Shown: positions 24,901 to 37,320 of the stretch, piece after piece
Layout of the letters: the number at the start of each line of letters is the position of its first letter
Position numbering within the stretch: position 1 is the first letter of the stretch
NCBI GenBank assembly: GCA_024529925.1
Contig: JAFEUB010001122.1
Span: 609,501 to 673,500, forward strand
From: Ophthalmolycus amberensis
Lineage: Eukaryota > Chordata > Actinopteri > Perciformes > Zoarcidae
Direction of reading: 5' to 3'
DNA: 64,000 bases
Program-made: the position numbers and the translations under genes
The notes under the pieces: generated by a model
What the model was told of the DNA's origin: nothing
Database searches by the model: none
Seen by the model: only the letters and a program-made list of their open reading frames with translations

Positions 24901-25174
24901 GGAGGCGAGGGATTTCTGCAGTGTGCATAGGGCTCAAGTTGTCTTTCTTTGGGACATCAGTGCAGTAATTGGTAAGCGGGTCTGGGAGAAAGCAACAGGG
25001 AATGGGTTGGCCTTCATCCCATGAGGTCATATTCTACTGCAGAGCATCAACACACTTCGGTTTCCCCTAAAGGACGATTGCAATGATGACTGGATGTTTT
25101 TACTTTTTACGATTTCAGCCTGTTTGATTTTAATCTGAAATCTTTACATGTGCCACAGTTAAGGATATTTCACT
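21901..25174. other. Gene-free sequence
   Basis: No gene recognised. The region 22230-22560 has short open frames (for example around residues KRVRAMAICKEKSK) that could be relic transposon coding sequence but match no family I can name. A sub-region at 24380-24480 holds short A/T-rich repeat-like sequence. Confidence 0.35.

Positions 25175-25240
<66 letters not shown>
25175..25240. repeat. (GATA)n microsatellite
   Basis: Sixteen uninterrupted GATA units; length polymorphism is likely. Confidence 0.97.
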
Positions 25241-27360
25241 AGGGTTCCTATGATCTGCAGGACCCCTCTGTACAATGAGCACATAGACCATACTTAACTT
25301 AACTATGACTGTCATGAGTCAAAGGTCTCTTGGGTCCTTCTCTTTTGAGGGATCAGGAGGGTCATAGTAACCGCACAAGTAAATCTCAATTATAAATATT
25401 TCAAACAGTAGCAAATGTCCTAGCAGGCATACCAAAGTAGCATGCCACACCGATACCCTTTGATTAAAGGATAAAGCCTCGGTTATGCTTTCCTTAAGGA
25501 TGGCAGCAGTGACATGAGCTGACGTGGACTCGTGACGAGGAATCTTTCATACTCTGTGCGGGTTTGCTTGGTCGTGTTTGGTCCGACCGATTTGGGTTGG
25601 TAGTCGGAAGATACCATGAGCGGTGATCGTCTGATGGTTCGCCGCACTTATTCCAGTACGTTTCCTTTTCCGATGTTGATTAGTGTGCATCTCTCATATG
25701 ACATATTTGCTCCAGTAATAAACACGAAAAGATAACAGATTTAAACAAAAAGAAAATGTAGGGAAGGTCATGGGCCGCATCTGCATGCACCGCCGCCAAC
25801 TTCCCTGGCTGGTCTTTTTGTACTGAGCCCCAAGGCCATTGGTTCATGAGAAAGCAAATGTTTAAAAACCGGCCACAGATATATAACTCATTTTCTTTGA
25901 AGGCCAAATAATTGAATAACAATTACCCAAACGTTACCCAAACAGGAGTTAACAGTGCTTTTTGTGGACTATTTTCATACGCGGATTAATACACATTGAT
26001 CAAACTACAGTGCCCATGCTTATCTTAATGTAGTAACATGGCCCCTAGCGCAACTGTGTGACTCACTGATGTGTTTTTAATAGTTTTTGGACAACAATGG
26101 CACTCAATGGCACCGAGGAGTCAAGGCTTTGGCTACAGAGGAAATACTTCAGGATCAGTTCATTGTTAGTCATTACAGTGAGCTACAAAGTGTTTGCTGA
26201 GAAATTCTCAAGCATCTTGAAAACAATATTCTCTAGTTACAGTGATGTAAAGCACTAATGAACTGCAAAGACCTCACTGTAAAAGACTATTTCCCTCTCC
26301 ATCATCTTATGGTGCCTCAAATCAACTTGTCATACATGCAGCAATGTTGTTTACAGAATAGCACGCACAGGTGGACACGCGATAGAAGGCACATATCAGT
26401 ATAACATCACTAGTTTCTTCCACTGTAACGGGTGTAGTTAAGTGAAAGGTGGAAAAAGCTACCGGTAGATAGAAGTGACAGAGCTGTGACATCCACTTCC
26501 ACTTTTCTGCGTTTCTCTTTATTTTCTATGCTCTCATGTTTCTATCTCTCTCCCAGCATGAAGTTCATCTAACACAGGAGAACCCGGGTCCTTTCCTCCC
26601 GGTTGAATTTGAAGTCTCCTCTCTCTCTCTCTGCCTTGTCATCGTGAGCTTCGCAGCCACATGCCTTCTGCTTGGCTTTCACTCAGCTGCTGAATCATCG
26701 CTTTGATTCTCTGCTTTCTATCTGTTTCCCTCCATCATCCGCCAGCTCTCAGTCCCCAGCCGCTGATTCGAGAAAAAGTTGCTGCCTCTCTGTGCTTGCT
26801 TATGTAATTCAAACTTATTTATATGTTATATTATGTAATGTTTTTTGCTGCAGTAGCAACACTCAAAACAGTGGCCCTGCCAGTAAGGCTTTATGCAGAG
26901 TCGTGTGAATCATGTGGACCAAATGGTCCTTACTACTAATAAGTAATCAGCAATGTGCTTGTTTATGGCCATGAGGGCATTCATTAGCATTATAACAGTA
27001 CTGGTGGGCTAGCTCTCGTGGCTCTGCTATTTTGATTAAGCTTGCTAGCATGCAGCCAGCATTTAGCGGCAGAGATTGTGCTTTGATTTCCCTTATTGTT
27101 GGCCTTGCGTTATCATTTAAACACAACAGATGTCTGATTTAGAGTTACATCTGTAGTTGCGGTGTTGCTTGACACTTTAATGCAGCACCTTCTGTTCAGT
27201 TTAGATTCCTAAACTGGATTAAGAAGTACACTTCTGAGAATTTATCGAGCATTAGAAAGTAACCTGATGATGTCATCAGGGTATTTCAGCAATACATTTA
27301 TACCAGGAGCCAAATTCGGAGTTTGAAAGACTGTTTTAAAAGGCAGGGAGGGTCTGACTA
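25241..27360. other. Gene-free sequence
   Basis: No gene. 26890-27180 is unique sequence with ATTAGCATTA, TGATTAAGC and TTATGGCC words, a plausible conserved non-coding element. Elsewhere nothing is recognised. Confidence 0.35.
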
Positions 27361-28100
27361 AGGGTGTTTTCACATTTAGTCCTTTTTTAAACAAGCCAAA
27401 CTCAGTCCTCTTAAAGTGGACCAAAAGAAAAGGGACTCAGTTATATTTGTGTTCACATCCTCAGTTTATTTGGAAGAGGACTCAGTTCTGTTTCTGGTCC
27501 ACCTCAGCCCTCTTTATGTTCACACTATAGTTCCTACCTTCATCACTCTGCTGGTCAATGCTTTCCCCTTCAATTACCGTACATTTGTAGGGTTGGCACC
27601 GGCACTTCCACGCAGAATACTGTCCAGTTCGTTGTAAAAGGGGCATTTGTGTCTTTTAGGTCAGCAGATTCTCTGCTTTTTCTAATTCACTCCCTCTGAA
27701 ATATCTATTTTATATTATTGTGAAATTTATTCAAGTTTCTTACCAAAAACGTATATTTTTTACATTTGAACAAATCATGGTAACCTTATAACTTTCACTT
27801 TCTGAATAGAGCCTGAATGCATCATAATGTAACTTAATGCAACCTCCATTCAGAGCAGTTTGCTCCATTATTTAGACCAGCAGCTCCTGCAAATTTCAGC
27901 ATTATCAGGAAGTGGCGAAGAGAAAGCATTAATGCTGATCTCCCGAACGCATCATTTTTCTGAATATTGGGGGATAACAGTCGGTGGCTGATTCAACGGA
28001 GCATCCCGAATAGCAATTCGGAGCTTGTAGTGTTCACAATACACAGGTTAAGCGAACCACCTCCCGTCTTTTGTCTGCCTTCTAATTATGATTAGAAGTG
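27361..28100. mobile_element. Possible DNA-transposon relic
   Basis: Starts with AGGGTGTTTTCACATTTAGT, similar to terminal repeats of fish DNA transposons, and contains GTTCACACTATAGTTCC and a GTTCACAATACACAGG stretch near 28032. The right terminus is not clear, so limits and class are uncertain. Confidence 0.3.
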
Positions 28101-28204
28101 AATAGGATCCTTTCATCTTTCTCTTGCAGGCCCCCTACTTTATGAATGTGTAGTTCTACATTTTTTGAGAGCCCCTTTAAGACTTGTGGGCTAAACTTTT
28201 TTCC

Positions 28205-28470
28205 ACTGTTTTCTGTTTGCTGCTGCCTTTAATTGAACCACATTCAATTAATATATTAATCAATTTCCTGCATTTCTGCATTTTACTACTGCATTTTATT
28301 TCTTACACTGTTTTTTAATGTTTTAATGAATGTTCTTAATTGTTTTTAAATCTCCTTTTCTTTTGCCTTATGTTTTGATGCTTTTAATGGTTTTATGTGA
28401 AGCACTTTGAATTACCTTGTTGTTGAAATGTGCTATACAAATAAACTTGCCTTGCCTTGCCTTGCCTTGT
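28205..28470 (+). mobile_element. LINE 3'-trailer remnant with CTTGC tail
   Basis: T-rich trailer, then TGTGAAGCACTTTGAATTAC and GAAATGTGCTATACAAATAA, ending in four CTTGC units (28446-28470). This order is typical of fish LINE 3' ends, whose tails are short tandem repeats. No coding part remains. Confidence 0.6.
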
Positions 28471-28788
28471 GTGTATTACAAAGTTCATGTATATCATTAA
28501 GTCCGAGCGACAGGTGTGTACAATCAAAAACTGTGACTGTGAAGAAAACAAAGACACTTGCACACAGTCAATCACATGTACTCACTTTTAATAAAGTTAC
28601 GATCCTCTGAACTTCATCGGGTAAAATTTGTATAGTCTAATAGCATGTTTCAAAGGTATGCAAGTCAAACGTTACGTCATGAAGGAGTGTGTGTTTGTGT
28701 ATACCATATGAATATGGATTAAACTATTCAAAGTTGACCCAATTATTTTCTGCACGTTCGTTGGCTTTGTTCCCAGATGGAGGCAAGG

Positions 28789-28833
28789 CGTGTGGGCAGG
28801 TGTGTGTGTGTGTGGGCAGGTGTGTGTGTGGGC

Positions 28834-28876
<43 letters not shown>
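28789..28876. repeat. (TG)n with GTGTGGGCAGG minisatellite
   Basis: Three GGGCAGG interruptions at growing and shrinking intervals within a TG repeat, ending in about 20 pure TG units. Confidence 0.9.
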
Positions 28877-28878
<2 letters not shown>

Positions 28879-30890
28879 AATGTACTAGATTAATATGTCA
28901 CTTATGTTGCTTCTCTCCCCGGAGGCCTCATGGAGGGGCGAGAAACAGGGCCTCACAGAATGGCAGATTTAGGCCAATTAAGCTGGAAGTGGAGCATATA
29001 TACACAAATTCAGACACACGCACACACGCACACACACGGGTGCCGTAGCTGTGGCTCTGGCCCGATCTGACAATACCCAGTGGATACACCCTCCTGCTCT
29101 TTCATACACACAGTCACAGTTCCCTTCTGTTCCACATCTCACAGGCACTTAAACAGGTACTCTGTACACACACACACACACACAATTACACACAGACTAA
29201 GCATACACATCTACTGCAGCTCTCTGTCTCTCCCTCACACTCACATCCACTGCAGCACTCCTATCTCTTCTTTCCTCTCCCAATCAAAACACACATATGT
29301 CTTTCAGTACATGTCTAACTTTCTCTCTCTCTCTCTCCATTGGAAAAACGAATTGATTTGATTCATTCATGGAATTCCCTTCTGTGGAAATCTGCTCGGG
29401 AATATTCATATCAAACAGTCCCTGTTCTCTCTTGCTCTCAGACTGTGACTCTGAACACCAGCTCAATGTCATACAGTACAAGGCTGAGAAAGGCTCTGGT
29501 ACATCTGTAGCTGAATATTCTCTTCTTTACTCAAATCCCCACAGCGAAACAGCAACACGGGCTACTTACTCTGATCTAGCCGTGTGCATGAGATAGTGTG
29601 TGTGCTTATGTGACACAAGTGTGTTCTCACATTTATTCTGATGCAAACAGGAAAGTCAGGAATTGTGTTTGTATATTTTTTTATTTAGTTTTTGTGATGA
29701 ATGCCTTCATGCCTGCCGCACCAGCAGACACAACCGCAACAGAAATTCTCAATCCCAATTCAGGCTCGTTCAATTATTCATACTGCTATTGCGGTGCTCT
29801 GGCAGATAGAGAGAGAGAGCGAGAGAAGAGAAGAGGAGGGGGGTATCGGTGTTTCCTAAGAAAGGCAGCTTTAGAGATGGAACATGTAAGTGCACCCAGT
29901 GGCAGCATCTACTCTGTTTCACTACCGTCGGCCCCGTCTTGCTGCGCCTGCCTTTCATAACCTCCCCCATCTCTTGTTACTTTCCTGCCTCTGTCTTTTG
30001 TCTGCTTCACTTTGCTTCATTTGATCTGTCTTTCTCTTTCACGACTTCCCTTTTTTTCCCTTCTCCTTTTCCAGCATCTTTCCTGTTCACCTCATCTGTC
30101 GCTCTCTATCTACTTTATTTGCAGATCTCTCTTCCACCTTCTTCCTCTGTGACACTGTATCTCTTCCCCTCCTCAGGCCATTGATCACAGGACGAGCCTT
30201 ACCATTAGAGTCCTCAAAACTCAAGGGAGAGTCGCGGCGTTAATCTTGATTAGGCTGCAAAACCATCCACTTACTATAGTGCTAATATTGCTGACCTTAT
30301 ATATGTGATCAGTCCCATTTGCAGTTCTCTCTCACTTCACTTCACTGGCCCCTGTGGGGGGGGGGGGGGGGGGGGGGTCTGTAAAAGACATGTCCTGGAC
30401 CTATATTTTGACCTGCTCGTCTCCAGGTAACTCATTTTCTTTCTCTTGTCACCTATGCCTTTACTTTGTATCCCCTCTGTGATGTTCTTGTCCACACCCT
30501 TTCTTCTCGTACGGTTTCTCAATGCAGCAGACCTCTATGAGCTCCCGCCCCTGCCTCCCCCGTTATGGAAATCACTGGCCTACTCTGGTGGATGGCCCGT
30601 TTCTGTGAGATATCGGCTGTAACTGGCTCCCCAGAGACAGGGAGGAAGAGAGAAGGAAAAGAAAAAGGCAGTGAGGGAGGAAAACGAGAGAGAGAGAGAA
30701 TGCTTAACGGCAAAATAAAGAAAAAGCATACGCCTGCTGAGTTGGGTTCACAGTGACAGTAATAAAGATGATGAAGGACGAGGGAATATGAGAGCGAAGG
30801 CTTGAAAAAGAAAACCAGGGGGACAGGCTTATGAAGAACACAGTGCAGAGGGACATTTGGAGGAACCAAAAGCAGTGTGACTCCTTAAAC
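28877..30890. other. Gene-free sequence
   Basis: No gene recognised. It includes CA- and CT-rich simple sequence at 29010-29340, pyrimidine-rich sequence at 29980-30180, a 22-base poly-G (30356-30377) and a GA-rich stretch at 30630-30700. Confidence 0.4.
30356..30377. repeat. Poly-G run of 22 bases
   Basis: Twenty-two consecutive G. This can form G-quadruplex structures, and its length is error-prone in sequencing. Confidence 0.95.
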
Positions 30891-31177
30891 TGTGCTACTC
30901 TATGTAACTACTTCCGGCGCCGCACGAGTGGCTGCTTTTTACAGTAGCTCCTGCTCACTACTTAGCTTTCTTATATTATGTTACTTTTGTTACTTCTTTC
31001 GCTTCTTTTTAGCTACCGTTCTTAATCGGTGCATTATGGCAGCTAGACACGTCGAGCTTGTCGTGGTCTATCTGCTGTTTATTGCAATTTGCACCTCCGT
31101 GTCTGGGGATCCAACGTGCAGCCATGGACTAACGTTAGTTGTTTACGCTAGGGAACAGCTGTTAGCATTCCGGGACT

Positions 31178-31318
31178 ATGGCGGTGCTACCTGACGAGAG
31201 ACCCGCTGTTCCCCGCGAGCTGAGGAGGAAGAAACGGGGATGCCGTGCGGGCGCGGAACGTCGCGCCAGGAGAAGACGCTACACACCCGTCCTTCCCTCC
31301 ATCAGCAGCCAGCTGTGA
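31178..31318 (+). pseudogene. LINE ORF2 N-terminal basic segment, truncated
   Basis: A 46-residue frame with a PRELRRKKRGCRAG stretch and an Arg-rich run ending YTPVLPSI, which in complete fish elements of this type precedes the endonuclease. It stops at TGA after SSQL, within the deletion junction, so nothing of the endonuclease core follows. A second upstream frame (30892-31194) overlaps its start. Confidence 0.6.
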
Positions 31319-33400
31319 CCCGCACAGTTAGACGATGGACCGATGGAGCCGAGGAGGCTCTGAAGGACTGTTTTGAGACAACTGTGTGGGAGGTATTCAG
31401 TGATGCCCATGGGGAAGACATCGACGGTCTCACCGACTGCATCACGGACTATATTAACTTCTGTGTTGAGAACACCGTACCCACCAGGACTGTACGGTGT
31501 TTCTCAAATGGCAAACCCTGGATCTCTCCGGAGATAAAGGCCCTCCTCAAGGAGAAGAAGAGGGTTTTTATATCTGGCAACAAAGAGGAGCTGAGGACTG
31601 TGCAGAGGGAGCTGCGGACGAAGATCAGGGAGGGGAAAGATGTCTACAGGATGAAGATGGAGGACCAGCTGCAGCAGAATAACACCGCCGGGGTCTGGAA
31701 GGGCCTCAAGGCGATTTCTGGGTTCAAGGGGCCCAACCAACAGCCTGAGGGGGACCAAAAGTGGGTGAATGAGCTGAACTTATTTTTTAACAGATTTGAC
31801 CAGCCATCCACCCCTCCCCCCACCCAGTCCTCCCTGCTGCTGCAACCCCCATCATCTGCATCCACTGTGGATCATTACCCCCCCTCCACCTCCCCCCTTC
31901 CCACAGCACTCGGCTCCCCTCCACACCTCTCACACCCAGCACCCTACGACCAGCAACCCACCCCCACTCCAACACACAGCACCCCACCCCCCAGAGTGTC
32001 CCTCAACCAAGTGAGGAATGAACTGAGGAGGATCAAGGCGAGGAAGGCCACGGGTCCAGACGGCATCAGCTCAAGGCTCCTCAAATCCTGCGCAGACCAG
32101 CTGTGCGGGATAGCGGAGCACATATTCAACTTGAGCTTGAGGCTGGGGAAAGTACCACAGCTATGGAAGACATCCTGCGTGGTACCGGTACCAAAGAACC
32201 CGCGGCCCAAGGACCTCAACAGCTACAGGCCGGTGGCCGTTGACATCCCACCTGATGAAGACCCTGGAGAGGCTGGTCCTTGCCCATCTCCGCCCTCTGG
32301 TGAGTTCATCCCTGGACCCACTTCAGTTCGCCTACCAGTCCGGCATCGGGGTGGATGACGCCGTCATCTTCCTGCTGCAGAGATGCCTCTCTCACCTGGA
32401 AAAGGCTGGAAGCACTGTGAGAGTCATGTTCTACGACTTCTCCAGTGCCTTCAACACCATCCAGCCTTTGCTTCTGAGGGACAAGCTGGAGCAGACCGGG
32501 GTGGACCACCACCTCACTGCATGGATCCTGGACTACCTCACCAACCGTCCACAGTATGTGCGGATACGGGAGTGTGAGTCAGATCGGGTGTCCTGCAGCA
32601 CAGGGGCCCCACAGGGAACCGTTCTGGCTCCATTCCTCTTCTCCATTTACACCTCGGACTTCAAACATAACTCTGCAAACTGCCACCTGCAAAAGTTCTC
32701 TGACGACTCTGCAATTGTCGGCCTCATCTCCGCCGATGATGACAGAGAATACAGGGAACTAAACCAAGACTTTTTAGGATGGTGCCAGCGGAACCGCCTC
32801 CACATCAACTCCAGCAAGACCAAGGAGCTGGTGGTGGACTTCCGCCGGGGCAAACGCCCTCCTCCGACACCGGTGAGCATCCAGGGACTGGACATTGAGG
32901 TCGTGAAGTCGTATAAGTACCTGGGTGTTCACTTGAACAATAAACTGGACTGGACTGACCACGCTCACGCTCTTTATAAAAAAGGACAGAGCAGACTCTT
33001 TCTGCTGAGGAGACTGAGGTCTTTTGGGGTGCAGGGAGCACTCCTGAAGACCTTCTTCGACTCCGTGGTGGCATCAGCCATCTTCTATGGAGTGGTCTTC
33101 TGGAGCAGCAGCATCGCGGCAGCTGACAGGAGGAGACTGGACAAACTGGTGAGGAAGGCCAGCAGCGTGCTGGGATGTCCACTGGATACTGTGGAGGTGG
33201 TGGGAGACAGGAGGATGATGGCGAAGCTCTCATCCCTGATGAGCCACGCCTCCCACCCCATGCAGGACACTCTGGCAGCTCTGCACAGCTCCTTCAGTCA
33301 CCGGCTGATTCACCCCCGGTGTCTGAGGGAGAGGTACCGCAAGTCCTTTCTCCCCGCTGCTGTCAGGCTGCACAACAAACTGCTCTCGGTGGACCACTAA
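31309..33400 (+). pseudogene. LINE reverse transcriptase, one frameshift
   Basis: The first frame runs to about 32240: linker (RTVRRWTDGAEEAL, KPWISPEIKALLKEKK), a Pro-rich insert, then the RT start ATGPDGISSRLLK, VPVPKNPRPKDLNSYRP. The second frame (32240-33400) continues with KTLERLVLAHLRPL, YDFSSAFNTI, STGAPQGTVLAPFLF, the catalytic FSDD (32696-32707), YKYLGVHLNNKLDW and a C-terminal RYRKSFLPAAVRLHNKL. A single extra base near 32232-32240 separates the two frames. The catalytic and thumb motifs themselves are intact, so decay is limited; the FSDD form is usual in this fish lineage. Confidence 0.9.
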
Positions 33401-33715
33401 CACTTGAACACTTGAACACGAACACTTTGCACACACTGAACACTTTAATTCATTCACCTGGTGCAATATCTCATCTAATCCGTGCAATATCCAATACGTT
33501 TAAGTATTTACCTGATCCGCCTGTATATTCTGTATATTCTGTATATACTGGCATATTTAGTATATCTAATACTCTTCTTACTGTCTTATTTTATTACTGT
33601 TCTACTGTTTACTGTTTAGTTTATTATATTACTTGATTTTTATCTTTTATTTTATTACTTGTGAGCAATGCTGCTGTAATCCTGTAATTTCCCCACTGAG
33701 GGACTAATAAAGGAT

Positions 33716-33750
33716 TATCTTATCTTATCTTATCTTATCTTATCTTATCT
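33716..33750 (+). repeat. (TATCT)n LINE tail
   Basis: Seven TATCT units directly follow CTAATAAAGGAT, the 3' end of the LINE. LINEs of this group end in short tandem repeats instead of poly-A. Confidence 0.9.
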
Positions 33751-34997
33751 TCATGATGCAAGTCCTTCTACCACCACCCTTTACAAATGGTGTGTTTGCT
33801 TTATTATGGGTTAATGCATCACTAATTCTAAATACATCACTTATAACCCATTTAAAGCACCCAAAAACAACGTTACTTTACTTTTCTTTAAAATCTCAAA
33901 AACAGCATCAAAACATCTAAAACACAAGAGACATTTGACTGTACATTTTCCATTGACAACAAGGAAGCATAAAAAAAGATCCTGTTCCATTAAAGTGCTA
34001 AATATGTAACGCTCCTCTAGCATGATGCTTTGTTTTTCTAGTTAACAGGGGGAAAAAATGCATTAATTTATTATTTGTTATTTTACAGCAATTTAATAAC
34101 ATTATGACGTAGAATTGAGGGATTATTGTAAAAAGCCGTTCATTAATTACTTGGTAAAACTGCAGACTTGGTTGCTAATTAGAAAATTAGACACTCATGT
34201 CCTATTATTAATGACAGCAATGACGTGTTACTTGATTGTTAGAAAAGGAGACCCCCATGTGCATTTATGAATGACAACATTTATAACTGCAGACTTGTGA
34301 CTGATTTTTATCCACCTGGCAGCCCAAAGTTGTTCTTATTAATGGCCTATAAATAAGAATATATCAAATGATGTATTAACCATCAACAATGCCATTACTT
34401 ACAAGAGATTAAGCCAGCTATACATCTTTAAAAGAAGGGTGTCTTATCAGAAAGTGAAGTTCCTTTCCGAGAATTTATTCTATTAAAGCTAATTATCAAT
34501 TATTTAGGCCATATAAGTGAAACGATTTAATATTAAACAGTGTCACGTAACGAAGTTCTCTCAGAAGAAAGGTAATGCTTTGCCACCTTATCACCTGAAT
34601 CACTCATTTACACTACAACCTAGTTTTAAGAATTGACTTGACTCTGTCTCCTGCATTAAGACAATTTCACAACGTACCACCATCGACAATAAGCACAGAG
34701 CCAGGGTCAGTCCGGCTCTTATTTTATGATTGTACCTTAAAAACAATGTTTCAGACACGTGTGTGCCTGTCTGCCTCTCCAGAGTTCATCTAGCACACTA
34801 CTGGACCCATCAGCTTCATACTTGTTGTGATCATTTATGACTTTATGATCAAGGACCTCTCAAGGTTGCAGTGATCCACTTTTTGAAAAACACATTTTAT
34901 TGACATTTATTTTATACCGTCATTGACTGCTGACTCCTCACTCCTCTTAACCACATCTGCTTCAGTTGCAAAACGCATTTCTGGCTATCGGTTAAGC
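33751..34997. other. Gene-free sequence, possible regulatory block
   Basis: No gene. 34030-34500 is unique A/T-rich sequence dense in TTAATTA, TAATTAG and ATTAATGAC words, one of the better candidates for a conserved non-coding element in this window. Confidence 0.35.
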
Positions 34998-35640
34998 CAG
35001 GGGTCGGCAACCTTTTCTATCCAAAGAGCCATTTTGCTCTATTTTCCACCAAATAAAATTCGTCTGGAGCCGCAAAAGCTATTTGATATCACAGCTTATA
35101 AAGTTGTATATATAGTTATATTATACATACAAAAACTATAGTTTGTTGTATTTATGAAAATATAGAACAAGAATAAAGACAATTCTTGACATTTTATTGC
35201 AATTTTACCAATTATAACAATATCATCATCGATTTAATTAGTAAATGTAAGTCTTTCCCTTAGTATACATGGCTTTTTCATAGAATTTGATTTATCCATA
35301 ATTTCTTAAAGTGTACACACATCACTGTATCATGCAAAGGTGTTTGGTGAGTCCTCTGAACAATTTCAAGTTCTTCTTTTACTTGTTGTTTATTTAGTAA
35401 TAATGTTCTTGTAAGTATACTTATTTTATATTACTTCTATATAATCATTTTTAATTTAAAGTATTCAATTATTTTTATTTGAATAAAGTCTTCTGATTTG
35501 GGAGTTCAAGACAAACCTTTAAATGAGATCAGGCCTCCTGGCGATGATCCTCAGTGTTCCCCCAGCTTCCTCTTTCACATCCTGTTGTCGTGCGTCAGCC
35601 ATACATATTTCATTGAGGATTCAGCGAGGGGTAAGTGGCA
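34998..35640 (+). mobile_element. hAT-type transposon relic
   Basis: Starts CAGGGGTCGGCAACC, then CCAAAGAGCCATTTTGC and TCTGGAGCCGCAAAAG, the left end of a widespread vertebrate hAT-like element. Further right, CTTCCTCTTTCACATCCTG and CATATTTCATTGAGGATT match internal parts. The right inverted repeat was not found, so it is truncated. The middle is A/T-rich and eroded. Confidence 0.65.
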
Positions 35641-36732
35641 GTAGGTTAGGGCTAGGCACATTAATAAATCAAAGCAGAACAGAAGTGGCGTGGGATTTCA
35701 TACAGGGTTGGTGCTGATATATCAGCGGGCATGTGTGCTGCAGGCATGGTTGTTTTTATTTTCTGTTTGATTGAAATTAAACGTTATGTTTATTTAATAA
35801 CCCTTGCACACTTAAACCTAGCTAAAATAAATTTCTAAATGACATAATCAAGTGTAAAATAAGCACCCATTCATGTCAAACACACTTACTATAGAGAGGT
35901 CCAGTGACCGAGACGGAAGCCTGGAATCACCTGGGAGAAGCTCGTCACAAACAGAGAGAGGAAACACCTGAGAGCCCCCAGAGCCACAGGCAAGAGCATC
36001 CAACTGTGGGTCATAACTCGGCAGGGTTTCAGATCAAACATCCACTTCAAAAGGCTTCTGCATCACGAAAAAGGGCCAGAATTAACAGGATATTCCAGAC
36101 TTGTTCGGGATGAAGACACACTCACATACTGTCGATACCGATACCTCAAAGAATTGCTTTTTCCTCATCCACACAGTTTGCTTGTGGATTATTAAATGAG
36201 GGAGGCAGCACTCCCGCTTGCAACAGTATGAATGATGAAAAAGAAACACAGCTTGATACAATAATATGAGGTGTAAACACATTTAAAGTTAGATTAAACA
36301 CTCTTGTATTCCTGTGCCTTTGACTGATTCATCTCTCTTCTGCACTGTTAATTCATTTATTAAAGTCTGAGTTCATCGTGTATGTTTTTAGTTGTCATGC
36401 TTGTGTTCAACCCCCTGTGGGGATAGTGGAGGCCGTGAGTCTCTGCCATCAGGGTCGGCGACAGAGGGGTAACATTGGATCAATTGTCCAGGGGCCCGAG
36501 CAATACACATGGCGGGGCTGTCTGGCATCATTATATCGGATGTCGCAAACTGAAAACTTTGAGCTTTGGCTTGGCTCGTCTCTATGACATGACTCGGGAT
36601 GGACATTTCTCAGACATTTCTCAGACATTTCTCAGATATTTCTCCGCTCTCGGCTGAGATGGATGGCGTAGGGCTGCAACACATATCTTGTTTCATCATA
36701 GACATTCATTTAAAAATGTTAAATGCTGATGG
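35641..36732. other. Gene-free sequence
   Basis: No gene. 36445-36500 (CAGGGTCGGCGACAGAGGGG, then CCAGGGGCCCGAG) looks repeat-like. The 11-bp minisatellite at 36602-36645 is listed separately. Confidence 0.4.
36602..36645. repeat. 11-bp tandem repeat, four copies
   Basis: GACATTTCTCA three times, then a GATATTTCTCC variant. It is short and has no link to a gene. Confidence 0.9.
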
Positions 36733-37040
36733 TAAAATGGATGTGCATTTATATAGTGCCTTTCTAGTCTTCCAACCGCTCAAAGTGATTTACACTACTT
36801 GTCAACATACACACACTCAATGCGCGCGCGTTTATTGATTGATGGCAGAGGCTGCCATGCAAGGTGCCATCTGCCCATCAGGATGTGAACTAAATATGAA
36901 TTTACGCACACTCTCACACAGCAATGGCACAGCTTTTGGGGGGCAATTTGGGGTTCAGTATCTTGCCCAAGGACACTTATTAGATATAGGGAGTAGAAGA
37001 GCCGGGTATCAACCCCCCCGATCTTCCGCTTAGAGGACAA
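36733..37040. repeat. Common fish interspersed repeat
   Basis: TTTATATAGTGCCTTTCTAG, then CAAAGTGATTTACACTACTTG, TGCCATGCAAGGTGCCATCT, TTGGGGTTCAGTATCTTGCC and GAGCCGGGTATC occur in the order familiar from a very abundant teleost repeat. About 300 bp, diverged, ends approximate. Confidence 0.65.
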
Positions 37041-37268
37041 ACAGCGTCTATTGTTTTACATTATTGTTGTTTACCATAATTTGTAATCAATAAGAAGCAT
37101 TTTCTAAAATGTTTGGTATGTTTTATAGGCATGTTTGTTAAAAAACAAAAAAAACATAAATATTCAAATACAAAAATTAAAAACCAAGGTTATTTTAAAG
37201 GGACATTTGTTTTTGTCTTCCTGGCCTGGTTAGTGAATTGCTGATGCTGCCCATGAAGCCCACTGAGA
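37041..37268. other. Gene-free sequence
   Basis: A/T-rich; nothing recognised. Confidence 0.4.
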
Positions 37269-37269
37269 C

Positions 37270-37320
<51 letters not shown>

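Larger units (their letters stand above)
30891..33750 (+). mobile_element. L2/Rex1-like LINE, internally deleted
   Basis: The element keeps a 5' region (about 30891-31318), the linker plus reverse transcriptase (31309-33400), a 3' trailer (33401-33715) and a TATCT tandem tail (33716-33750). The apurinic endonuclease normally encoded between the basic N-terminal segment and the linker is missing: the sequence jumps from the segment ending VLPSI (near 31303) straight to the TRTVRRW linker (near 31318). A one-base frameshift lies near 32232-32240. It is therefore dead as an autonomous element. The exact 5' end is uncertain, and no target-site duplication was found. Assignment to the L2/Rex1/CR1 group rests on the RT motifs and short-repeat tail. 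Confidence 0.85.

Noticed and set aside
25175..25240. GATA repeat as a LINE tail
   Set aside because: No LINE 3' trailer precedes or follows it on either strand; treated as a simple microsatellite.
31504..33487. Numerous minus-strand and out-of-frame open frames within the LINE
   Set aside because: Shadows of the reverse transcriptase frame caused by its G/C-rich codons.
33716..33750. Regular short repeats as a possible CRISPR array
   Set aside because: Units of five bases without spacers, directly at a LINE 3' end: a retrotransposon tail. The other regular repeats in the window are microsatellites.
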